Below, piece by piece: positions 1-4,778 of a stretch of 5,228 nt of DNA. The notes under the pieces are model-generated. The model had not been told where the DNA came from and did not search any database. It was given only the letters and a program-made list of their open reading frames with translations. Position numbers and translations under genes: made by a program. This DNA is from Thermoplasmatota archaeon. GTDB taxonomy: Archaea; Thermoplasmatota; Penumbrarchaeia; Penumbrarchaeales; Penumbrarchaeaceae. Location: NCBI GenBank assembly GCA_030595585.1, contig JAUVCY010000158.1:1-5228 (forward strand), in the 5' to 3' direction. The first letter of the stretch is position 1. Each line of letters opens with the position of its first letter.

Positions 1-718
1 CGATGATTATTATACCGCTGTCGGAGGCTATAGAGCCGTCGAAGGCGATGGTCCCTTTGGAGGTCCCCAGCTGGGGGGAGATGAAAGCCTCACCCGCTGG
101 TATGTTACCCCCCTTCCCTGGCTCGGTGAAATCGCCGTCATCGCTCTTTGTGATCCTCTCCTGGATGCCTATCTCAATATCCGTGCCGGATGGGGCGGTG
201 ATCCTGACGCTTGTCCCGCGGTCCAGCAGGCTCTTTACCCTTGCACAATCATCCTGGAGCCTGGTGTAGTCTATATCCACGCACCTTTCGAATATGTCGA
301 GGGTAACAGAAGGTGACCAGAAGCTCCTGCACTTCTTCTCCCTCAGAAGGTAGTGGAAGTAGTGGTCGTAGGAGTTATCTCCCACGACGATCGGGTTCCT
401 GATGGCCTCCTCGTCCTTTCCCAGCTTCTCTTTGGATATCGAGAGGATCACGTCCGGGTCCGTCCTTATCGCGGCCATTGCGTCATCGGAGGCGAAATCC
501 AGCTGTCCCCTGACGGGCTGTACTACCATGGAGGGATCACCCTCGAACTTCTGAACGGCCCTGAAAAGGGCGTGGCTGATCCCGCTCACGTCCAGATCTG
601 GGTTTGTGATGATAAGTACCTGCTCGCCTTTCTTGACCTTCAGAACATCCCTGACGGCGACCTCGGCAGCCCTCACCAGCTCATTCGAGGTCCTTGTCTC
701 ATCGCATCCTTCATCCAT
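1..718 (-). CDS. M29-family metallo-aminopeptidase (AmpS/AmpT-like), N-terminal 239 residues; C-terminus outside window
   Basis: Cytoplasmic metal-dependent aminopeptidase that removes N-terminal residues from peptides; the family is thermophilic aminopeptidase, MEROPS M29. Translated by hand from ATG at 718 on the minus strand, the frame stays open to the window edge. An Rossmann-like N-terminal part reads VKKGEQVLIITNPD at residues 28-41. The diagnostic stretch GGNIPAGEAFISP lies at 203-215, where the Glu of PAGE (E210) is the first metal ligand of the family. FDGSIASDSG follows at 226-235. The later Glu, His and Asp ligands would lie beyond the edge; the family is usually about 360-410 residues, so roughly 60 percent is present. 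The frame upstream of 718 has no ATG, GTG or TTG before the stop at 785-787, which fixes the start. The gene lies downstream of the surface-protein gene, separated from it by a terminator and its own promoter. The related NicX-type dioxygenases are an alternative, but the PAGE motif favours the peptidase. Confidence 0.85.
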   Translation of the reverse strand, partial: MDEGCDETRTSNELVRAAEVAVRDVLKVKKGEQVLIITNPDLDVSGISHALFRAVQKFEGDPSMVVQPVRGQLDFASDDAMAAIRTDPDVILSISKEKLGKDEEAIRNPIVVGDNSYDHYFHYLLREKKCRSFWSPSVTLDIFERCVDIDYTRLQDDCARVKSLLDRGTSVRITAPSGTDIEIGIQERITKSDDGDFTEPGKGGNIPAGEAFISPQLGTSKGTIAFDGSIASDSGIIII

Positions 719-751
719 GTGGGTCCCCGTGGTGGATATGAAACAGCTGAC

Positions 752-763
752 ATTTAAAATATG
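752..763 (-). promoter_or_regulatory. TATA-like promoter box of the aminopeptidase gene
   Basis: On the minus strand the sequence reads ACCATATTTTAAATG, an AT-rich box with a plausible BRE-like ACC just upstream. Its centre is about 39 bases before the ATG at 718, so transcription would start near 730 and leave a leader of about a dozen bases. A GGGG run at 728-725 is the only, weak, ribosome-binding candidate. The terminator at 837-880 just upstream makes an independent promoter necessary. No start site has been measured. Confidence 0.5.
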
Positions 764-765
764 GT

Positions 766-800
766 CCAGAACAAGATCATGATACTATCCTGCGTTCTGG
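766..800. repeat. 7-bp inverted repeat directly upstream of the aminopeptidase TATA box
   Basis: Arms CCAGAAC (766-772) and GTTCTGG (794-800) are perfect inverse complements separated by 21 bases. The spacer holds the 8-bp palindrome ATCATGAT (776-783). Arm centres are 28 bases apart, and the arm nearest the gene ends three bases from the TATA-like box, where an archaeal activator or repressor would bind. As it lies upstream of the expected start site it would act as DNA, not as an RNA hairpin. Operator function is inference. Confidence 0.35.
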
Positions 801-836
801 CCGCACATCAGCTACCTCGATGATACCGGACATAAG

Positions 837-880
837 AAAAAAAAATTAGAGGAAAGAGGGGAGTTCTCATCCCCTCTTTC
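837..880 (-). terminator. Perfect 11-bp hairpin plus T9: intrinsic-type terminator of the surface-protein gene
   Basis: On the minus strand GAAAGAGGGGA (880-870) pairs perfectly with TCCCCTCTTTC (862-852) around a 7-base loop, TGAGAAC. An uninterrupted run of nine T follows at 845-837. The loop begins with the TGA stop codon (869-867), so the first arm is made from the last codons of the gene. Archaeal termination mainly needs a T run; the long GC-rich stem makes this look like a bacterial intrinsic terminator. It separates the surface-protein gene from the aminopeptidase promoter. Confidence 0.85.
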
Positions 881-1787
881 TTCTTCCGTAGAAGAGCGCC
901 GCAAGGCCCGCAAGGGCCATGATAGCAAATGTAGGCTCGAATCCTGGAACGGATACACCTCTTTGGCGTATGTACAGCGAATAATCGGAGATATCAGATA
1001 TCGCTCCGGTGGATTCGGCCTGTGAGGATACGATCCTGAGCTGGATGGTGTCCACGTCGTTCTTCCATGCATTCCACTCCACAGGGGTGGTTATGGAGAT
1101 CTGAAGGACCCTCTCCTGCTTCTCGGGGACCTGGAACTTATCCTGGGATAGCTGAACGGTCCAGCCCTTGTCGTTGAGGTCCTTGAGGTTTGTCACCTCG
1201 ACCCTGAGCTTATCGTTGGCGTTACCCTCGTTGATCAGCCTCAGCTTGAAGCCGAGGGACTGTCCGGGGCCGACCTGCATGTAGGGTTTCTCACAGCCGA
1301 CCGAGAACTGGTAGTACTGGGCGACGTAGATGATGGCGGAAACCGGTTCCACATTTCCCTGGGTAGATCCGGGGCTGTATCTCCACTTCGCAGCTATCTG
1401 AAGCGTTCCCTGAAGCATATGGGATGTCTCCGGGGGAACCTGAACGGTTACCGCGAAATCCCTCTCGGTCTGCCCTTTCGTAAAGGGAAGTGCGGGTGGA
1501 TTGGTTACGGCCCATCCGCTTGCATCTGCAATGAGGAAGACGAGCAGCTGCTGAACGCTGGGGGACCATGGGGCTATGGCAGTGACCGTTCCCGTGAAGG
1601 TCACGATCCCATCCATACCAGGTGCGACATATGCCGTCATCTTCTGTTGTGCAAGCCTGATGGAAACAACAGGGCTCCCCACAGCCTCAACCTCGTTATC
1701 CTCCGGCAGATACACCAGAAGGCTGCCCATTATGAACAGCAGTGCGATGAATACTCCAACCCTGATACCTCGATGTGATTCCTTCAT
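867..1787 (-). CDS. Secreted beta-sandwich surface protein with VPGFE-type (PGF-CTERM-like) C-terminal anchor
   Basis: Probable cell-surface protein of 306 residues; its exact role is unknown. An N-terminal signal peptide is visible: basic MKESHRGIR, a hydrophobic stretch GVFIALLFIMGSLLVYL at about 10-26, then an acidic segment and VEA-VGS as a likely cleavage region. Two beta-rich parts follow. The second (about 160-265: GCEKPYMQVGPGQS, then NEGNAND and VTNLKDLNDKGWTVQLS) resembles NEW3/CARDB-like domains of archaeal exported proteins and, from memory, the 'choice-of-anchor T' proteins of Thermoplasmata. The end is tripartite: VPGFE at 280-284, a hydrophobic span FAIMALAGLAALF, then GRRKRG, the layout of archaeosortase-processed PGF-CTERM proteins. 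The start at 1787 is preferred over the in-frame ATG at 1802 because GAGGTG (1800-1795) lies seven bases before it. The gene has its own upstream region and ends in a strong terminator, so it is likely monocistronic. Confidence 0.8.
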   Translation of the reverse strand: MKESHRGIRVGVFIALLFIMGSLLVYLPEDNEVEAVGSPVVSIRLAQQKMTAYVAPGMDGIVTFTGTVTAIAPWSPSVQQLLVFLIADASGWAVTNPPALPFTKGQTERDFAVTVQVPPETSHMLQGTLQIAAKWRYSPGSTQGNVEPVSAIIYVAQYYQFSVGCEKPYMQVGPGQSLGFKLRLINEGNANDKLRVEVTNLKDLNDKGWTVQLSQDKFQVPEKQERVLQISITTPVEWNAWKNDVDTIQLRIVSSQAESTGAISDISDYSLYIRQRGVSVPGFEPTFAIMALAGLAALFYGRRKRG

Positions 1788-1794
1788 GATATTC

Positions 1795-1800
1795 CACCTC
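1795..1800 (-). promoter_or_regulatory. Shine-Dalgarno GAGGTG that decides the surface-protein start
   Basis: Minus-strand GAGGTG sits seven bases upstream of the ATG at 1787-1785 and matches the archaeal 16S rRNA 3' end. It overlaps the alternative in-frame ATG at 1802-1800, which has no comparable site and would place extra residues before the signal peptide. Confidence 0.7.
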
Positions 1801-1835
1801 ATATTACCGAGTTCAGGCCGATAAAGGCAGGTCCA

Positions 1836-1935
1836 CTATTTATCGTTATCTGGATTGCCTTAATTTGACCTTATCCGAACATCGGCGTTTTGGTTATATA
1901 TTACAAGCTGAACAAAAATGGCAAGTATATTTAAA
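1836..1935 (-). promoter_or_regulatory. Upstream region of the surface-protein gene with three TATA-like boxes
   Basis: The 174 bases between the cbf5 stop and the surface-protein start hold no gene I can support. On the minus strand there are three AT-rich boxes: TTTAAATATA (1935-1926), TAATATATAA (1903-1894) and CGATAAATAG (1845-1836). The last would start transcription near 1814 and give a leader of about 27 bases; the stronger outer two would give leaders of roughly 85 and 118 bases. A small inverted repeat CCGA-TGT-TCGG (1885-1875) lies between boxes. A T5 run at 1919-1915 may help end cbf5 transcripts. Which box is used cannot be decided from sequence. Confidence 0.4.
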
Positions 1936-1961
1936 CGTTGCGCCTGGGTATACAAACGGCC

Positions 1962-2948
1962 CTACTTGTGGGATTTCCATGCGCGGGGGTACGTGGACTT
2001 CTCCATCAGGACCCTGTCCACCGATGCTGCCACCCCGTTCCTGCCCACCATTATCTCCTTTGAGGATGCCTTGGCGGTTCCCAGGGCCACCGCCTCACCC
2101 TTGAGCGTCATTATCGCTATCATGTCGCCCCGCTGGATGTTCCCGGAACATGCGGCCACTCCTGGATGTCCCAGCATGGCCCCGTGGCACAGCGCATCCA
2201 CGGTGGAATCCTTCACCGCCACCTTCTTCACGTTCCCAAGGAGGATCTCGAATGGGTGGATCACCTTTCTCAGAGTCTCCTCGTCCCCTCCGTTCTTGTA
2301 CAGCTCCCAGCCATCCTTTACCTGTTGAAGGGTGACGGCAAGCTCCTCCTTGACCGGTCCGGAACGGGTTCTTCTGAGCTCGGACATGGACGCACCCACG
2401 CCCATCACCTCACCCATATCGTGGATGAGGGTTCTGATATAGGTGCCAGATTGTGATCCCACCAGGAGGAGGGCCTCCTGTCCATCCTTCTCCAGGACCT
2501 TGATGTAATGGATCTTCCTGGTGCGCAGGCCCCTTTTGACCGCGGACCTGACCGGGACCATCTGATATATCTCGCCGGTGAACTCCTCCGCCAGCTCCTC
2601 CACCACCTTCAGATCGACATCCCTGTGGAGTTTCATCACCGCGATGTACTCCTTGCTGTCATCCGAGGTCGCCTCGAGGGCCTTCACACCATGGCTCAGC
2701 GCTATCGAGAGGACCCCTGTGGTGTTGGGGTCGAGGGTCCCGTGATGGCCTGCCTTCTCCAGGTTCAGTATGTCCTTCAGCCAGTGCGCCACCTGATGGC
2801 TGGTTGGGCCATGGGGCTTGTCGAGGATCACCACGCCCCGCTCAAGGAGCTGGGATATGGTCCTCTCGCCGGGAGGGGTTCCGAACTTGGGATCGGTGGT
2901 CGATACCCTGATCTCCTCCATGTTCTCTGAGTCGGTGTAATCGGACAT
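1962..2948 (-). CDS. cbf5: Cbf5/TruB-type pseudouridine synthase with PUA domain
   Basis: Catalytic subunit of the archaeal H/ACA guide-RNA pseudouridylation complex (with Nop10, Gar1 and L7Ae), modifying rRNA; it can also make Psi55 in tRNA without a guide. The protein has 328 residues, normal for archaeal Cbf5. Visible motifs: LDKPHGPTSHQV at 42-53; HHGTLDPNTTGVL at 68-80 with the catalytic Asp D73; KEYIAVMKLH at 99-108 with the conserved Tyr Y101; VRSAVKRGLRTR at 133-144; SGTYIRTLIHDMG at 167-179 with the conserved Arg R172. A PUA domain spans about 238-313 (CHGAMLGHPGV, GDMIAIMTLKGEAVALG), followed by a YPRAW tail typical of Cbf5/dyskerin. The start at 2948 has no Shine-Dalgarno but has a TATA-like box about 28 bases upstream, which fits a leaderless message. 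It follows the 173-residue gene by 34 bases on the same strand. Bacterial-type TruB is less likely given the tail and motif style. Confidence 0.95.
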   Translation of the reverse strand: MSDYTDSENMEEIRVSTTDPKFGTPPGERTISQLLERGVVILDKPHGPTSHQVAHWLKDILNLEKAGHHGTLDPNTTGVLSIALSHGVKALEATSDDSKEYIAVMKLHRDVDLKVVEELAEEFTGEIYQMVPVRSAVKRGLRTRKIHYIKVLEKDGQEALLLVGSQSGTYIRTLIHDMGEVMGVGASMSELRRTRSGPVKEELAVTLQQVKDGWELYKNGGDEETLRKVIHPFEILLGNVKKVAVKDSTVDALCHGAMLGHPGVAACSGNIQRGDMIAIMTLKGEAVALGTAKASSKEIMVGRNGVAASVDRVLMEKSTYPRAWKSHK

Positions 2949-2971
2949 CCGGACCCGATATGAGGGAACCG

Positions 2972-2980
2972 GTAAATAAC
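2972..2980 (-). promoter_or_regulatory. TATA-like box for a leaderless cbf5 message
   Basis: The short gap after the upstream TAG stop (2985-2983) reads AAGTTATTTACCGG on the minus strand. The TTATTTA core is centred about 28 bases before the cbf5 ATG, the distance expected when transcription begins at the start codon itself. No ribosome-binding motif is present before the ATG (GGGTCCGG). cbf5 may therefore be transcribed on its own even though it follows another gene closely. Confidence 0.45.
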
Positions 2981-2982
2981 TT

Positions 2983-3504
2983 CTACCCAGGCGCCCCGCC
3001 CTCTTTTTCCAGGCGGCGTCTTGTTCTCACCACCCCTTCCACCACCCTCTCCAGCATCTCCCTGACCGGTTTTGACCCCTTTCCCGAGATGCACGAAATA
3101 TCCTTCCTTAGCTCCTTTTCACCGCAGGTGATCAGAAATGGGTCCTGGTCCAGCTTCGATCGTATGCTGGAGATCAGCCGCTTCGCCCTGGACCTGTCCT
3201 TCATCGAGAGGCCGGTAAGGCCTCCTCCCCCCTCCAGCGTATCGATGTCGTCACGGACCTCCGATATGGCGACCAGCGCCTCCACCGCGGTTCCCGTGTA
3301 CATCCGATCGGTGAGGCCCATCAGGATGATCTCCCCCGAGAATCCAGGAATCACCCTTTCGGCAAGGCCGTTGAAGCATCCTTTCGCTTCGAGCCTGGCC
3401 TCCCCCGAGCAGCCACTGCAGTCAACGTACATGCCCCTTCCCGACATTTTGATATTACCTCTACAGGCCGGCCTTGAACGGCCAATGGACCCAAGCAACT
3501 CCAT
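2983..3504 (-). CDS. Small cysteine-containing protein resembling the N-terminal domain of archaeal T2SS/T4P ATPases
   Basis: Not firmly recognised; 173 residues, soluble, with no signal peptide or membrane segment. Residues 29-43 hold C-x2-C-x10-C (CSGC then KGC). There follow a strand-like EIILMG (58-63), RMYTGTAVEALVAI (67-80), a basic SRAKRLI (105-111), LDQDPFLITC (118-127) and a charged helical end, VVEGVVRTRRRLEK (154-167). Further Cys are at 14, 127 and 138. From memory, this order (Cys cluster, Y.G..A..L helix, DP segment, later Cys, basic helix) matches the region preceding the ATPase core in type II/IV secretion system ATPases of methanogens and haloarchaea, but no Walker motifs occur here. 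That identity is inference. The start at 3504 is supported by GAGGTGA (3518-3512) at seven-base spacing and by a stop 12 codons upstream. It precedes cbf5 and is divergent from mfnA. Codon style is like its neighbours. Confidence 0.75.
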   Translation of the reverse strand: MELLGSIGRSRPACRGNIKMSGRGMYVDCSGCSGEARLEAKGCFNGLAERVIPGFSGEIILMGLTDRMYTGTAVEALVAISEVRDDIDTLEGGGGLTGLSMKDRSRAKRLISSIRSKLDQDPFLITCGEKELRKDISCISGKGSKPVREMLERVVEGVVRTRRRLEKEGGAPG

Positions 3505-3511
3505 AACGCAC

Positions 3512-3552
3512 TCACCTCGTCGAGGAAGTGTATGGCGTCATCCATATTTCAG
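3512..3552 (-). promoter_or_regulatory. Promoter and ribosome binding site of the 173-residue gene
   Basis: On the minus strand a TATA-like GAAATATGG is centred near 3547, and GAGGTGA (3518-3512) lies seven bases before the ATG at 3504. Transcription starting about 25 bases after the box would leave a leader of about 18 bases that still contains the GAGGTGA. The two sites agree with each other, which supports the start chosen. The element lies inside the divergent region shared with mfnA. Confidence 0.45.
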
Positions 3553-3584
3553 ATTTCCCGTGGAGGCCGTTGGCGTATGAACAG

Positions 3585-3595
3585 ATTATTAATAT
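3585..3595 (+). promoter_or_regulatory. TATA-like box of mfnA
   Basis: ATTATTAATATC is the most AT-rich stretch before mfnA. Its centre near 3590 predicts transcription from about 3612-3617. That either leaves mfnA a leader of about 15 bases or starts the message right at the ATG at 3614, the first codon of a six-codon frame that overlaps the mfnA start. Confidence 0.5.
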
Positions 3596-3613
3596 CTCTA
3601 TCACTGTCCCTGC

Positions 3614-3634
3614 ATGGAAGGGCGTTACTCATGA
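3614..3634 (+). other. Six-codon upstream reading frame overlapping the mfnA start by ATGA
   Basis: ATG at 3614 opens a frame reading M-E-G-R-Y-S and stops with TGA at 3632-3634. That stop overlaps the mfnA ATG (3631-3633) as ATGA, the usual layout for translational coupling. The first ATG lies about 24 bases after the TATA-like box centre, where a leaderless message would begin, and the purine-rich GGAAGGG inside it could act as ribosome binding site for mfnA. It is short enough to be chance; no family is known to me. Confidence 0.3.
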
Positions 3635-4776
3635 GAAAGACGGGTGTTTCCAGGGATGATGTGGCTCAACGCCTGGATGACGCCATGTCCCGGAATGTGG
3701 ACCTCTCCTCCGGAAGGATCATGGGCTCCATGTGCTGTTCGCCGCATCCGATCGCAGTGGAAGCGCACATGAGGTTCGTGGAGTCCAATCTGGGGAATCC
3801 CGGCCTCTGCGAGGGCACTCTCGAGCTTGAGAACGAGGTCATCAAGATGCTGGGGAACCTCGTGAACCTTCCAGACCCATACGGCCATTTCCTCTCCGGG
3901 GCCACAGAGGCCAACATCACCGCGATGTACATCGCCAAGAAGATCACCGGCAGGAGGAAGGTCATATTCCCCAGGTCCGCCCATTTCTCGGTCCACAAGG
4001 CCATCAACCTGATGAACATGGAGCCGGTCAAGATAGGCCTGGATGACGATCACAGGCTGTCGCTTGACGATCTCGAGGGGTCCCTGGATGACGATGTGGC
4101 GATGGTGTTCACCGTTGCCGGGACGACGGAACTTGGAACCGTGGATCCCATTCGCCGGGTAGGGGAGATGGTCTCCGACGTGCCCATTCACGTTGACGCG
4201 GCCTTCGGTGGTTTCGTGCTTCCTTTCCTGGAGGAGATGGGACGGTTGGAGGAGAGGTTTCATGGATGGGACTTCTCGGTGGATGAGGTGTCCACCATGG
4301 CGATCGACCCCCACAAGATGGGCCTTGCCACGATACCATCGGGCGCCCTCTTGAAGAGACAGGGCCTCGATATGGGGACCCTGGCCGTACCTTCTCCCTA
4401 TCTGACCATGCCGATATCCTACACGCTTTCAGGTACGCGGGCCTCCGGGGCCGTTGCAGGAGCGTACGCGGTCATGTCCCATCTGGGACGTGAGGGATAT
4501 CTGGAGGTGGTGAGGTCCGTAATGGATGAGACCACTTACCTTAAAAAGAGGCTCCGGGAGCTGTCGATGGAGCCCGTTATCGACCCCGTCATGAACATCC
4601 TGGCCGTACATCATCACGATCCGATATCCGTACAGGAGAGGATGAGGGAGCACGGGTGGTTCATATCGAGGATTGAGGGTCCCAAAGCCCTCCGTTTCGT
4701 GATCATGCCCCAGGTGTTCAGGGGGGCGCTGGATGATATGCTCGGCGATCTGGAGAGGGTGTTGAAAGCCGTTTAA
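3631..4776 (+). CDS. mfnA: MfnA-type PLP-dependent decarboxylase (L-tyrosine or L-aspartate decarboxylase)
   Basis: Group II PLP-dependent amino-acid decarboxylase, cytoplasmic. In methanogens MfnA makes tyramine from tyrosine for methanofuran; in some non-methanogenic archaea the same family decarboxylates aspartate to beta-alanine for coenzyme A. The protein has 381 residues, close to the family's roughly 390. Motifs: GRIMGSMCCSPHP near 28-40; NPGLCEGTLELE at 56-67; GHFLSGATEANI at 85-96; SAHFSVHKA at 116-124 with the His expected to stack on PLP (H118); AGTTELGTVDPI at 163-174; HVDAAFGGFVLPF at 187-199 with Asp D189 for the pyridine nitrogen; AIDPHKMG at 224-231 with the Schiff-base Lys K229; TLSGTRASGAVAGAYAVM in the C-terminal half. 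The frame is open upstream to beyond 3532, but those residues do not resemble the family, whose N-terminus aligns with MRKTGVSRDDV. The family's usual SGGTEAN is SGATEAN here. It is divergent from the 173-residue gene and convergent with the RraA gene. Substrate cannot be settled from sequence. Confidence 0.92.
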   Translation: MRKTGVSRDDVAQRLDDAMSRNVDLSSGRIMGSMCCSPHPIAVEAHMRFVESNLGNPGLCEGTLELENEVIKMLGNLVNLPDPYGHFLSGATEANITAMYIAKKITGRRKVIFPRSAHFSVHKAINLMNMEPVKIGLDDDHRLSLDDLEGSLDDDVAMVFTVAGTTELGTVDPIRRVGEMVSDVPIHVDAAFGGFVLPFLEEMGRLEERFHGWDFSVDEVSTMAIDPHKMGLATIPSGALLKRQGLDMGTLAVPSPYLTMPISYTLSGTRASGAVAGAYAVMSHLGREGYLEVVRSVMDETTYLKKRLRELSMEPVIDPVMNILAVHHHDPISVQERMREHGWFISRIEGPKALRFVIMPQVFRGALDDMLGDLERVLKAV

Positions 4777-4778
4777 CC

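Noticed and set aside
353..757. Open frame of 134 codons on the plus strand near the left edge
   Set aside because: It lies antisense to the M29 aminopeptidase frame, which carries the PAGE motif. The plus-strand translation shows no family features.
1788..1802. Surface-protein start at the ATG at 1802
   Set aside because: That ATG overlaps the GAGGTG that is well spaced for the ATG at 1787. The extra five residues add nothing to the signal peptide.
1875..1885. Small hairpin CCGA-TGT-TCGG as an RNA gene or riboswitch
   Set aside because: The stem is only four pairs with no surrounding structure or recognisable motif. It is noted only as part of the upstream region.
1918..2328. Plus-strand frame of 136 codons beginning just after an AT-rich box
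   Set aside because: It is antisense to the PUA end of cbf5, has a composition unlike a real protein, and has no ribosome binding site. The AT-rich box is better explained as a minus-strand element.
3351..3545. Minus-strand frame starting MDDAIHFLDEVSAL that overlaps the 173-residue gene in another frame
   Set aside because: The first 14 residues look protein-like, but the rest does not. The TATA-like box lies right on its start, so it would not be transcribed. No stop or start overlap suggests coupling. A frameshift joining it to the 173-residue gene is possible but unsupported.
3532..3630. Longer mfnA starting at 3532 or at the in-frame ATG at 3577
   Set aside because: The added residues are Leu/Ser-rich and unlike the MfnA N-terminus. 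The TATA-like box at 3585-3595 lies downstream of both starts.
3625..4314. Long open frame (229 codons) on the minus strand opposite mfnA
   Set aside because: It is the antisense shadow of a strongly recognised gene. It has many His and Pro and no domain or ribosome binding site.
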